NCBI RefSeq assembly: GCF_000735585.1
Contig: NZ_JNNO01000011.1
Coordinates: forward strand, 27,361 to 91,360
Source of the DNA: Devosia sp. LC5
Lineage (GTDB): Bacteria; Pseudomonadota; Alphaproteobacteria; Rhizobiales; Devosiaceae
DNA length: 64,000 bases
Direction: 5' to 3'
The translations under genes were made by a program, and so were the position numbers. Below the pieces are notes generated by a model. It was not told where the DNA came from and did no database searches. It saw only the letters and a program-made list of their open reading frames with translations. The stretch's first letter is position 1. Each line of letters starts with the position of its first letter. Shown piece by piece: positions 56,180-64,000 of this stretch.

Positions 56180-57475
56180 ATGCACAGTGGCCCCGAAGAT
56201 TGCAGGGGGCGGGAACTGATACTCAACGCGGCACTATCGGCGCTGCCGGGAACGGCATCGGATACCCATACCGCATCCGGCCTTGCCGTGGCGGCGCTCG
56301 ATCCCTTGCGCGCGGATATTGCCGCCAGCGTCAGCAATGACATCGAGGCGGTCGAAACCGTGTGGCGGGCCCTATCGGCCAACGGCATCGAATCGCCGGG
56401 CCAGAGCTATGATTTCATTCGCCTGTGGATCAAGGACCGCCGCATTACGCCGGCGGATCAGCGTTTTGTCGTCGGCACGCTGGATGGCCAGCCCGTGGCA
56501 CTGCTGCCGCTGCACCGCAAGACGGTGCGTGGCGTGCCGGTATTTACCTGGTTTCCGGGCGCGCATGCCGGTTGCTATGCGCCAGTGGTCGATTTCAAAA
56601 AGCTGGCAGCTTTGGGTCCCGCGGGACGTGCCGCGCTCTGGCAGGCGATGATCGGCCAGTTGAGCGGCGCTGACTTGGTCTATCTGCGCTCGATTCCCAT
56701 CGAAGTGGATGGGCAAGCCGGCCTGTTTGACGAACTGGGTTCGACCCTCACCGTCGAAACGCTTTACCGTTCGCAATATTCCAGCTGGGAAGAATGCGAC
56801 AGGCTGCAGCGCAGCAAATCGCGCCGCAAGCATGACCGGCAGCAGGGCGACCGGCTGGCAGCCATGGGCGAAGTCGGGTTCGAGGAAATCCGCAATGGCG
56901 GCGACATGCGCCAGGCGATCGAAACCATGTTCGTGCAGCGCGCCGCCCGCTTCAAGGTCATGGGCGTTCGCGACCCCTTTATTCATGACCGGCTGACCGA
57001 TTTCTATCATGCCATGGCGGCGGAAGGCTCGGGCGTGGATGTCCGCCTGCACATATTGCGGCTCAATGATGCCGTGGTGGCGGTGCGCTACAACGTGGTC
57101 CACAACGACCGCATGTTCTGCCTGATTTCCTCGATGAGCGACGATCCGGCCATCCAGAACGGCTCGCCTGGCAAGCAATGCCTGTTGCGCGTCATGCAGA
57201 CCGTGTTCGACCAGGGCATGCGCGTATTCGACATGGGCAGCGGCTTTACCGACGAGAAGCGGCACTGGTGCAATGTGCAGACGCCGCTGCGCCAGCACTA
57301 TATCGGGCTGAACGCCCGGGGCGCACTGATCGTGACCGTGCATCAGGCCTTCCAGAAGACGCGGGCGCGCATCAAGGCCAACAAGCAGCTCAAGACGCTG
57401 GCGCGCAATGTTCAGGCGCTGGTATATCGGCTTAGCGGCCGGAAGACCGCCGAAACCCCCGAAAAATCAGATTAG
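56180..57475 (+). CDS. CelD/BcsL-like GNAT-fold acyltransferase
   Basis: A 431-residue protein of the Acetyltransf_6 (CelD/FemAB-like) group. The C-terminal half carries the domain: basic SKSRRKHDRQQGDRLAAMGE, then LRLNDAVVAVRYNVVHNDRM, and FDMGSGFTDEKRHWCNVQTP. Related proteins act in cellulose and polysaccharide synthesis. The first 50 residues are variable. It is alone between ccdA and the convergent radC, whose stop overlaps its 3' end by 9 nt. The substrate is unknown. Confidence 0.82.
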   Translation: MHSGPEDCRGRELILNAALSALPGTASDTHTASGLAVAALDPLRADIAASVSNDIEAVETVWRALSANGIESPGQSYDFIRLWIKDRRITPADQRFVVGTLDGQPVALLPLHRKTVRGVPVFTWFPGAHAGCYAPVVDFKKLAALGPAGRAALWQAMIGQLSGADLVYLRSIPIEVDGQAGLFDELGSTLTVETLYRSQYSSWEECDRLQRSKSRRKHDRQQGDRLAAMGEVGFEEIRNGGDMRQAIETMFVQRAARFKVMGVRDPFIHDRLTDFYHAMAAEGSGVDVRLHILRLNDAVVAVRYNVVHNDRMFCLISSMSDDPAIQNGSPGKQCLLRVMQTVFDQGMRVFDMGSGFTDEKRHWCNVQTPLRQHYIGLNARGALIVTVHQAFQKTRARIKANKQLKTLARNVQALVYRLSGRKTAETPEKSD

Positions 57476-58195
57476 CTTGAGGCCGCGCAGCGAGGTGTGG
57501 CCCGCCTTGCCGATGATCAGGTGATCATGCAGCGTAATGCCGAGCGGCTTGGCGATGTCAGCGATTTCCTTGGTCATCCGCACATCGGCGGAGGAGGGCG
57601 CCGGATCGCCCGAGGGGTGATTGTGCACCAGGATCAGCGCGGTGGCCGATAGCTCGAGCGTGCGCTTGATCACTTCGCGCGGATAGACGGGCGTATGATC
57701 CACCGTGCCGGTCTGCTGCACCTCGTCGGCGATCAGCCGGTTTTTCTTGTCCAGAAACAGAATGCGGAACTGCTCGATGGTTTCGTAGGCCATCTGCGAA
57801 TTGCAATAGTCGATCAGCTGCGACCAGGAGCTCAGGATCGGCTTTTCGGTGGCGATACGGTCGCGGCCAAAGCGGGCGGCCACGGCCTGGATGACCTTGA
57901 TATGGGCGACCGAGGTGGCGCCCAGCCCATCGATTTTTTCTAAGCGCGCCTGGCTGGCATTGAACACGCCCGAAAAGGTGCCGAATTCGCGCAGCAGGGT
58001 CTTGGCCAGCGCCTTGGTGTCGCGGCGCGGCACGACGAGCTGCAGGATCAGCTCGAGCAATTCGTAATCTTCGAGCGCATCGCCGCCCACCTTGAGAAAG
58101 CGTTCGCGGACCCGCTGGCGGTGGCCGGCATGGTCATCAATGGGCGAGGGGGCGGGAAACGAGGCTTCCGAGAGTTCGTCCGGCCGGTCAGTCAT
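57467..58195 (-). CDS. radC: JAMM-motif protein RadC
   Basis: A 242-residue RadC protein with an N-terminal helix-hairpin-helix region (about 70-100) and a C-terminal JAMM metalloprotease-like site in LVHNHPSGDPAPSSADV. Despite its name, a role in DNA repair is doubtful; the biochemical activity of RadC remains unclear. Its start overlaps the map stop (TGATG). It is encoded tail-to-tail with the CelD-like gene. Confidence 0.93.
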   Translation of the reverse strand: MTDRPDELSEASFPAPSPIDDHAGHRQRVRERFLKVGGDALEDYELLELILQLVVPRRDTKALAKTLLREFGTFSGVFNASQARLEKIDGLGATSVAHIKVIQAVAARFGRDRIATEKPILSSWSQLIDYCNSQMAYETIEQFRILFLDKKNRLIADEVQQTGTVDHTPVYPREVIKRTLELSATALILVHNHPSGDPAPSSADVRMTKEIADIAKPLGITLHDHLIIGKAGHTSLRGLKLI

Positions 58196-59028
58196 CAGGC
58201 AGCCCGCGATGCGAGCGGATTGAACAGCCCAAGGGGGGAGAGCGTGAAGATCTCGCAGCCGGTTTCGGTAATGCCGATGGAATGCTCGGCCTGCGACGAC
58301 AGTGTGCGGTCGCGGGTCACTGCGGTCCAGCCATCGGACAGGATTTTGACGTGCGGACGCCCCAGATTGATCATCGGCTCGATGGTGAAGATCATGCCCG
58401 GCTTGAGCGGCACGCCCGTGCCAGGCACGCCGAAATGGAGGATATTGGGCTCGTCGTGGAACAGGCGCCCGACACCATGGCCGACGAAATCGCGCACCAC
58501 GCTCATGCGTTCCCCCTCGGCCACGGCCTGGATGGCGGCGCCGATATCGCCGGTCGTATTGCCCGGCTTGGCAGCGGCAATGCCCGCTGCGAGCCCTTCA
58601 TAGGTAACTTCGATCAGCCGTTCGGCCTTGCGGGAGATTTCGCCCACCGGATACATGCGGCTGGAATCGCCATACCAGCCGTCGACGATCAGCGTCAGGT
58701 CGATATTGACGATATCGCCTTCGCGCAGCGGCCGCTCGTCGGGAATGCCGTGGCACACGACATGGTTGATCGAGGTGCAGAGCGAGTGGCGGTAGCCCTT
58801 GTAGAAAATGGTGGCCGGGATGGCGCCATTGTCGCGGGCGAATTCATAAGCCACCCGATCGATGGTGGAAGTGGGCACGCCCGCCTCGACATAGTCCACC
58901 AGAATATCGAGCGCCTGCGCCGTCAGCTGGCCCGCCTTGCGCATGCCGATAAAGCCTTCCTCGCCATGCAGCGGGATGACGCCGGCAGTGCGGCGGGCTT
59001 TGGAACTGGCATCGACATAGGTGGTCAT
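58195..59028 (-). CDS. map: Methionine aminopeptidase, type I
   Basis: Map removes the initiator Met from nascent proteins. The 277-residue enzyme has the pita-bread fold ligands: His in NHVVCHGIPDERPLREGD, Asp pair in IDLTLIVDGWYGDSSRM, His in DFVGHGVGRLFHDEPN and Glu near FTIEPMINLG. It is followed directly by radC with a 1-nt overlap, a pairing common in alphaproteobacteria. Confidence 0.96.
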   Translation of the reverse strand: MTTYVDASSKARRTAGVIPLHGEEGFIGMRKAGQLTAQALDILVDYVEAGVPTSTIDRVAYEFARDNGAIPATIFYKGYRHSLCTSINHVVCHGIPDERPLREGDIVNIDLTLIVDGWYGDSSRMYPVGEISRKAERLIEVTYEGLAAGIAAAKPGNTTGDIGAAIQAVAEGERMSVVRDFVGHGVGRLFHDEPNILHFGVPGTGVPLKPGMIFTIEPMINLGRPHVKILSDGWTAVTRDRTLSSQAEHSIGITETGCEIFTLSPLGLFNPLASRAA

Positions 59029-59155
59029 CTAGAACTCCAACACAGGCATGATAAATCTAATCGCTCGCTTTGCCGATGGGAAGGGCGACACACTTGCTTG
59101 ACGCAGTTATCGGGGGCGGGCATTGCTGGCTGACAGCAAGCCACGGATTTTTACG

Positions 59156-59923
59156 ATGTCGAGCCCTGCCAGCATTACCGCCGCGTTGATCGTTATCGGC
59201 GATGAAATTCTCTCGGGACGCACCAAGGACGTCAATATCGGCGCCACCGCCGATTTCTGCACCGATCTGGGGATCGAGCTCAAGGAGGTCCGCGTCGTCA
59301 GCGACGAGACCGACGAAATCGTCGATGCGGTCAACGCGCTGCGCGCCCGCTACACCTATGTGTTCACCACCGGCGGCATCGGGCCGACGCATGACGACAT
59401 CACCGCCGATGCGGTGGCCAAGGCGTTTGGCGTTGCCCTGCCGATCAATCCACAGGCGCGCGCCATGCTGGAATCGCGCTGGAAAGAGACCGGCACCGAG
59501 GTCAATGAGGCGCGGCTGCGCATGGCCCGCATTCCCGAGGGTGCCGACCTGATCGTCAATTCGGTGAGCGCCGCGCCGGGTTTCCGCATCGGCAATGTGC
59601 ATGTCATGGCCGGCGTGCCGATCATCATGCGCTCCATGCTCGAAGCGCTGGCGCCGACCTTGCAGGGCGGCAAGAAAGTGCTGTCGATGACCGTCAAGGC
59701 AGCAGTGGGCGAGGGGACTGTCGGCGGGCCGCTGGGCGAGTTGCAGGCGCAATATCCGGACGTCAAGATGGGCAGCTATCCCCAGATGGGCAAGGATAAG
59801 GTGATGACCGAGCTGGTGCTGCGCTCGTCCGATCTGGCGCGGCTGGAAGAGGCGACCGCCAAGGTGCAGGCCATGGTGGATGCGGCCCATGCCAGGGCCG
59901 GGATTACGCCACCTGAGGATTAA
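59156..59923 (+). CDS. CinA-like molybdopterin-binding domain protein
   Basis: A 255-residue protein of the COG1058 family (stand-alone CinA N-terminal domain). IGDEILSGRTKDVNIGATAD and TTGGIGPTHDDITADAVAKA are the MoCF-fold signatures, with AGVPIIMRSMLEAL following. It lacks the nicotinamide-nucleotide amidase domain of full-length CinA. Stand-alone versions have been linked to pyrophosphatase activity on cofactors, but the substrate here is open. ATG 59156 is chosen over TTG 59123. Confidence 0.88.
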   Translation: MSSPASITAALIVIGDEILSGRTKDVNIGATADFCTDLGIELKEVRVVSDETDEIVDAVNALRARYTYVFTTGGIGPTHDDITADAVAKAFGVALPINPQARAMLESRWKETGTEVNEARLRMARIPEGADLIVNSVSAAPGFRIGNVHVMAGVPIIMRSMLEALAPTLQGGKKVLSMTVKAAVGEGTVGGPLGELQAQYPDVKMGSYPQMGKDKVMTELVLRSSDLARLEEATAKVQAMVDAAHARAGITPPED

Positions 59924-60014
59924 GCGCCCGGCGCAATAGCGCAGGGCCCCGGCTTTTGCTAAGACGCCAAATTCAATTATTCGGACGCCACGGCGCCGGC
60001 GCAGGAGAGATCGA

Positions 60015-60512
60015 GTGAACAATCCGAATGAAAAGTCCTTCCCGGTCAGCTGGGATCAGTTCCATCGCGATAGCCGGGCGCTGGCCTGGCGGCTGGCGGG
60101 CATCGGATCGTTCGACGCCATCGTGGCGATTGCCCGGGGCGGGCTGGTGCCGGCGGCCATCGTGGCACGCGAACTCAATATCCGCACCGTCGAGACCGTG
60201 GCCGTCAAGAGCTATGACCACCAGAGCCAGAGCGGCATCAAGGTGCTCAAGGAAATCAGCACCCCCGTGCTCGACCTCGCCCGCAACGGCGCCAAGATCC
60301 TGATCGTCGACGATCTGGTCGATACCGGCTCCACCGCCCGCGTGGTCCGCGAAATGCTCCCCGGCGCCCACTTCGCCACCGTCTACGCCAAGCCCAAGGG
60401 CCGCGAAATGGTCGACACCTTCATCACCGAAGTCAGCCAGGACACCTGGATTTTCTTCCCGTGGGACCTGGATGTTGCTTATGCGGCACCGATTTCGGGT
60501 GGGACGGACTGA
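60015..60512 (+). CDS. gpt: Xanthine-guanine phosphoribosyltransferase
   Basis: A 165-residue purine salvage enzyme that attaches ribose phosphate to xanthine or guanine. The PRPP loop is [17 protein letters not shown], and [19 protein letters not shown] precedes it. The C-terminal FPWDLD, with the Trp that stacks on the base, identifies the XGPRT group. AGGAG lies 9 nt before the GTG start. It complements the pur genes of this window. Confidence 0.93.
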   Translation: MNNPNEKSFPVSWDQFHRDSRALAWRLAGIGSFDAIVAIARGGLVPAAIVARELNIRTVETVAVKSYDHQSQSGIKVLKEISTPVLDLARNGAKILIVDDLVDTGSTARVVREMLPGAHFATVYAKPKGREMVDTFITEVSQDTWIFFPWDLDVAYAAPISGGTD

Positions 60513-60550
60513 GGGAAGTTATCCTCGCAGTCTGACGCGATGAGACCATG

Positions 60551-60571
60551 GCTCCAAATTTGGTTTGGAGC
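60551..60571 (+). promoter_or_regulatory. Hairpin sequestering the Shine-Dalgarno of the MuF-like gene
   Basis: GCTCCAAA (60551-60558) and TTTGGAGC (60564-60571) form a perfect 8-bp stem with a 5-nt loop. The 3' arm contains GGAG (60567-60570), 6 nt before ATG 60577, which is the only good Shine-Dalgarno for that gene. If it forms in the mRNA, ribosome access would be blocked. Effect on expression is inferred. Confidence 0.6.
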
Positions 60572-60576
60572 TGTGA

Positions 60577-61932
60577 ATGGGCCTGTTATCGCCGAAACTT
60601 GAGGAAAAGCGTTTGCGGTTGGCACGGGTGGCCAAGCGGCAGGCGTTCGACTGCTATATGCGGCGCGGCCAGGTGCCGGCCGCGTTGGAGCGGCTCGTCG
60701 AGGCAGCGGGGAGCCAGGCAAAGTTTCTCGATTTTGGGCTGTCACTCTTCACCAAGGCGCTTGGTGATGACCGGCCGACCACACACTATGTCTGGCGCTC
60801 GGCAGGCGATGAACGTGTTCGTGATACCCACGCAGCGTTGAGCGGGCAGGTCTTTGCATGGTCTGATCCGCCGCCGCATGGGCACCCTGGCAGCGAGCCC
60901 AATTGCCGCTGCTGGCCCGAGCCATATTATGGTCATCCTGCTGTTCCCGATGCGCTGCTGCGGCTTCAGCGCGTGGTGCAAAGCGATAGCACTGGCAATG
61001 CACTCTGGAGCCGTATCGAGACACTGACGCGGCCGGATGGAAGCCTGGCCGAATCCACGATTCAGATGCGGGACGGGACACGCATCTATTCAGCGTTTTC
61101 GGGGGCGAGTGTCACCAATGCCGTCACGCTTGCGAACGGCTGGACAGTCCGGTTTGAAAAGCGCGATGGCGTTCGACGGGTCTATCTGGGCAATGACCAG
61201 ATACCGTTGATGGAGGTCAGTTGGGCGGCGAGCGGTCCACAGGTCGCGCTGCCGCGCGTGCGAGTGGCACAGGTCTCACTTGATACCGAGACGGAGCCGC
61301 CCGCGCCCGGACCCCTTATTCTGCCGAGTGCGGGCATTATCGTGGCAGCAGGGTTGTTGTCGCTGCACAATATGCTGCAGGCCGAGCCGGCCAGCCTAGG
61401 GGCGACGGCTGCCGCTAGCCCCGTCATTGCCTTCAAGGTCTGGAAGGACGGGGACGACCAGGCCGCGGGGGCGGTTCTGGTCGAAGCATTGACGGCTGAA
61501 CAGGTCAGCCGCTGGTGCAAGCGGCTGCCTGAGGTGCAGGAGTGGACGAATACTGCGGCCATCGAGCTTGCGCCTTTACGTGCGGTGAGTGGAGCATCCG
61601 TGTGGGGAACAGCCGTGCATGCGCATGTTCATAATGCCGTTGAGGCGCTTAGGATCAGTTCGCCGCTTGCCTATGGCAATGTTTTTTCGGAGCTTTCAAT
61701 TGATGCGGAGGGACGAGACAGCGCGATGCGAATTGGTCCGCGCTATGGTCACGCGGACACGACGCGGCTGGATATTTTGGAGCAGGTCAATCCGGAACTG
61801 GTTTGTGTTTATGATATCAAGACGGGCGTCGCTGGCCTGAGCATGTCTCGAGTGCGCGTTATTGCCGACCGGGTTCGCACCAGATTTCCAGGTGCCAATT
61901 TCTACATCATGGAAGTGCGGCCATTTGAATGA
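60577..61932 (+). CDS. MuF/gp7-like protein with C-terminal PD-(D/E)XK nuclease-like domain (candidate toxin)
   Basis: A 451-residue accessory protein. Residues about 70-117 (YVWRSAGDERVRDTHAALSG; PPPHGHPGSEPNCRCWPEPY) match the C-terminal motif of phage minor head proteins MuF/SPP1 gp7, with His/Cys ligands. A beta-rich middle and a hydrophobic stretch (about 248-268, SAGIIVAAGLLSLHNML) follow. The C-terminus has a nuclease-like pattern: Glu at about 372, Asp at about 399 (RLDILEQ), then 413-415 DIK in VYDIKTG. This layout resembles polymorphic toxins. No capsid or terminase genes are visible nearby. Codon use is looser than in neighbours, suggesting transfer. It overlaps the next gene by 4 nt. 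Toxicity is a hypothesis. Confidence 0.7.
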   Translation: MGLLSPKLEEKRLRLARVAKRQAFDCYMRRGQVPAALERLVEAAGSQAKFLDFGLSLFTKALGDDRPTTHYVWRSAGDERVRDTHAALSGQVFAWSDPPPHGHPGSEPNCRCWPEPYYGHPAVPDALLRLQRVVQSDSTGNALWSRIETLTRPDGSLAESTIQMRDGTRIYSAFSGASVTNAVTLANGWTVRFEKRDGVRRVYLGNDQIPLMEVSWAASGPQVALPRVRVAQVSLDTETEPPAPGPLILPSAGIIVAAGLLSLHNMLQAEPASLGATAAASPVIAFKVWKDGDDQAAGAVLVEALTAEQVSRWCKRLPEVQEWTNTAAIELAPLRAVSGASVWGTAVHAHVHNAVEALRISSPLAYGNVFSELSIDAEGRDSAMRIGPRYGHADTTRLDILEQVNPELVCVYDIKTGVAGLSMSRVRVIADRVRTRFPGANFYIMEVRPFE

Positions 61933-62651
61933 GTACTGAGGCGCAGGTGGCGCGGCTTGTTGAGCCGTTTCTGGCTCGGCATCCCGAATTTGTCCGGGTT
62001 GGGCGCACGTTAGAGCGTAGGCCGATGGGCCATCTTAGTGTGGGCTTTGACATTTGCCGCACGGCGTATAAGGGGCATATCAGCCCGATATGGGGCGCAG
62101 GCATCACTTTTGGTCCGCCGCCGCATTTTGGCGGGGGCATAGGCCGCACGCTGGATCGGGCTGTTGGTTTTGTGGATGCGCCGGACCTGCAGGACCGATT
62201 GCTTGATGCACTCGAGCTGGCCAATGAGACGATCCTGCAGCGATTTACGTCTCTGGAGGCGCTTGTCGAGCTTGAGATGGCTGTTCATCCGAGCTTTGAG
62301 ATGATCCGATTTCTCAAGGCGGTGCTGCTGGCGGGTGTGGGGCGTCTTGAGGCGGCGGATAATCTGCTCGCGGCCGATATTGAATATCGCATCCGGGAAG
62401 GCGAACGCTTTGACCCGCTCTACGCGAGGCTGAGGACCGGTAGCAAAGCGTGGCACCACCGGCAGGAAGAGGTCAAGAAACGGGGTCTCTTCATAGGCCA
62501 CCTCAAGTACTTGCATGGCTTCATCGAGCGACGGGACTTGGTAGGATTGGCGGCCCTGCTGCACGATTGGGAGGCACAGGGCGTTGCGGCCAGAAAGATG
62601 GCCGACCATTGGCAGCCGTCGCCATTTCCGTTTGAATTGGGCGGAGGCTAA
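61929..62651 (+). CDS. Unknown protein coupled to the MuF/nuclease-like gene (candidate immunity protein)
   Basis: A 240-residue soluble protein, ATG overlapping the previous stop (ATGA). The first half (GHLSVGFDICRTAYKGHISP, FGPPPHFGGGIGRTLDRAV) looks beta-rich; the second half is helical with many charged residues (RREDLV-like segments, LAADIEYRIREGERFDPLYA). I recognise no family. Size, absence of signal peptide or membrane segments, and tight coupling to a nuclease-like gene fit an immunity protein. A second subunit or accessory factor is the main alternative. Confidence 0.6.
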   Translation: MSTEAQVARLVEPFLARHPEFVRVGRTLERRPMGHLSVGFDICRTAYKGHISPIWGAGITFGPPPHFGGGIGRTLDRAVGFVDAPDLQDRLLDALELANETILQRFTSLEALVELEMAVHPSFEMIRFLKAVLLAGVGRLEAADNLLAADIEYRIREGERFDPLYARLRTGSKAWHHRQEEVKKRGLFIGHLKYLHGFIERRDLVGLAALLHDWEAQGVAARKMADHWQPSPFPFELGGG

Positions 62652-62818
62652 CCGGATAGCGCGCTTGCCGCGGGGTGCCTTTTTCGGAAGCGAACTGGTG
62701 GCTTTGGGGGGATTGCGGACTGACGGCTTCCGGAGACCTTGGCAGTATGTGGACAGGCCCACATATCTAAGTCCCGGCAGATGGTTATGACGTGCTGTTC
62801 TATCCGGCAGAATAGCAG

Positions 62819-63124
62819 ATGAATTACTGTCTGCGCGAAATTCCAGGGTGGCCCGTGTTCCGTGTACTGCGCTGGCTGGCGCTGCTGACGCTGCTCCTAT
62901 TGCCGCAGCCGGCCCTCGGGCAGGAGGCGGAGGAGGGTACATGTTATGCCTTGGGCGGGCAGGATATCTGCATTGCCGAGCTGAACTATCGCGCGGATGT
63001 GTGTGCGGCTATTGCCGCCTATGCCCGTCACTGGAGCCTGCCCGAGGGATTTTTCGCGCGCCTGATCTGGCAGGAAAGCCGGTTCGATCCATCGGCGCCG
63101 CAACAGCTCTCGCCGGAACGGTGA
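62819..63124 (+). pseudogene. Truncated secreted lytic transglycosylase
   Basis: The frame encodes a signal peptide (VLRWLALLTLLLLPQPALGQ) and the start of an SLT domain with the catalytic Glu region FFARLIWQESRFDPSAP. It stops at 101 residues, just before the conserved SPAGAQGIAQFMP-type segment should begin. Continuing in other frames shows no resumption of the domain. It therefore looks like a fragment left by a frameshift or rearrangement rather than a working enzyme. Confidence 0.65.
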
Positions 63125-63420
63125 TATTGCTAGGTCATCTAATGATGACGCTCTCAAGATGATGGCCCATGACCCGCTGCAGGCCGCGAGCAGGGGGCTG
63201 GGCCTTCCACCAGCACGGAAGCTTGGGCGGGCGGTCCGCCCCAACCCGTGAGGATGAAGCGAGCCAAGGTTAGCTAATCGCCCGTCTGCTCGCTTCCAGC
63301 GACAGGAACGGTGTCCCAAACATAATAACGTTGTTGCGGCCGCAGTGCCGCCGCCCTTCGCCATTCAGGCTGCCGAGTTTCCGACCTGAAGTGGAGTTGG
63401 AGACTTTGTCCGTTACGTGA
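63125..63420. other. Non-coding stretch, possible recombination scar
   Basis: About 296 bp with no supported gene. A short plus-strand reading (SNDDALKMMAHDPLQAAS) looks protein-like but has no start and stops soon. It could be a remnant of a transposase or other mobile gene, but I cannot assign it. No terminal inverted repeats or target-site duplication are visible. Confidence 0.4.
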
Positions 63421-63822
63421 CTATCTGATCGCGTCCGCCCGGCGCACAAAGGCGTAGCATCCCCCACTTTTCAACCCGATCTGAAGTCCCTTGCGGTCCG
63501 TCCACCAGAACGCCGTTTTCTTGAACCAGTAGGTGTGTCCGTCCCAGTTGTCGTAGTGGGCGGTGAATTGCCAACCTGGTCGCTGAAGGAGCGCATCAAG
63601 CTCCTGTTTTTGCAATCCAGGGCAAACCTTCTCGGTGGCATCTATCACAACAATTGTGCCAGCGCTGAAATCGCCATTCTCGTTAATCACTGAAATTAGA
63701 TGATCCGCCAGAACTTGGTTACTGGGTTTAGGGGGAACGGGTGGCGTGTGGCTAATGAGGACGAACACAAACGCGCCGACTACGAGCAACACGACGAGCA
63801 AAATAAATCGTTGGATGATCAA
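63421..63822 (-). CDS. Orphan membrane-anchored hypothetical protein
   Basis: A 133-residue protein with one N-terminal membrane helix (FILLVVLLVVGAFVFVLISH, about residues 6-25), a Pro-rich linker (TPPVPPKPSN) and a small soluble domain with two Cys (EKVCPGLQ, SGGCYAFV). The topology suggests a periplasmic domain anchored in the inner membrane. Base composition is lower in GC than most of the window. The family is not recognised. It lies in the same accessory end region as the truncated transglycosylase. Confidence 0.6.
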   Translation of the reverse strand: MIIQRFILLVVLLVVGAFVFVLISHTPPVPPKPSNQVLADHLISVINENGDFSAGTIVVIDATEKVCPGLQKQELDALLQRPGWQFTAHYDNWDGHTYWFKKTAFWWTDRKGLQIGLKSGGCYAFVRRADAIR

Positions 63823-64000
63823 TTGCCCCTCGATCTCTAACTCGCACGGTCCTCATTGATCATACGTGCTGTGCCAGCGCACTGACAGCGACAAAGTTGC
63901 CGATGCTCCCCGCAAAAAACTTATCCCCGCCCTCTCACCCCATGTCACTAGCCCTCCATCCCCGCCAGTTACGCGGTCCCGCCGCAGGGCCGGGGGGGGG
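63823..64000. other. Window end; no gene seen, terminal G run
   Basis: No gene, RNA or repeat is recognised. The last nine bases are all G. Homopolymer G at a sequence end is typical of a contig end or two-colour sequencing artefact, so the last bases should not be trusted. Confidence 0.6.

Noticed and set aside
63125..63260. A transposase fragment in the gap after the truncated transglycosylase
   Set aside because: The short peptide looks protein-like but has no motif I can name, and there are no terminal repeats or target duplication.
63992..64000. The terminal G run as a biological feature
   Set aside because: A homopolymer at the very end is more simply a contig-end or sequencing artefact.

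Overview
This is a GC-rich, densely coded stretch of chromosome from an alphaproteobacterium of the order Hyphomicrobiales. It is probably Devosia or a close relative, but that genus is an inference from gene content and style. Supporting signs are the kinase CckA, a perfect CtrA box (TTAA-N7-TTAA), LexA-like GAAC-N7 half sites at recA, a BacA/SbmA transporter, the ATP synthase inhibitor subunit zeta (DUF1476), a separate PurS/PurQ/PurL system, and the alphaproteobacterial order recA-alaS-icd.

Layout. 1-8.1 kb is a flagellar block: a large AMIN/TPR protein cut by the window edge, fliO-fliP on the minus strand, and flgB-flgC-fliE-fliQ-fliR-flhB on the plus strand, with a CtrA box between the two arms. 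8.1-17 kb holds a membrane acyltransferase, cckA, a DUF2237 gene, an ArsR/SRPBCC pair with a visible operator, an aldo/keto reductase with an AraD1/GguC-like sugar-acid enzyme, and a RibB protein with a degenerate GTP cyclohydrolase II half. 17-28 kb holds recA (SOS promoter), alaS, two tandem EamA exporters, a DUF2807 protein, a FadL-like porin, icd and a FabF-type synthase. 28-41 kb is housekeeping and transport: two duplicated GNAT genes, trmJ, rpsD, sbmA/bacA, ttcA, an inositol-phosphatase-like gene, a second ArsR/SRPBCC pair, a divergent clpP and three MFS transporters. Several palindromic intergenic repeats sit here.

41-55 kb carries a compact BolA - DUF6665 - HAD - two tiny membrane proteins - Grx4 run, then the purine genes purL, purQ, purS, purC and purB, spaced by unrelated genes (DJ-1/PfpI, Pr6Pr, acyltransferase, zeta subunit, GNATs, RBBP9 hydrolase). 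55-60.5 kb has rpe, ccdA, a CelD/FemAB-like acyltransferase, radC, map, a CinA-like protein and gpt.

From about 60.5 kb to the end the character changes: base composition looks less GC-biased, codon choice looser, and the genes are accessory. The best candidate for an undescribed system is here. A 451-residue protein pairs a short phage MuF/SPP1-gp7-like motif with a C-terminal PD-(D/E)XK nuclease-like domain, and overlaps by 4 nt a 240-residue protein that could be its immunity partner. The Shine-Dalgarno of the first gene lies inside a perfect hairpin. A truncated lytic transglycosylase and an orphan membrane-anchored protein follow. The window ends in a run of G that is probably an assembly or sequencing artefact. 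I saw no rRNA, tRNA, CRISPR array or complete insertion sequence.
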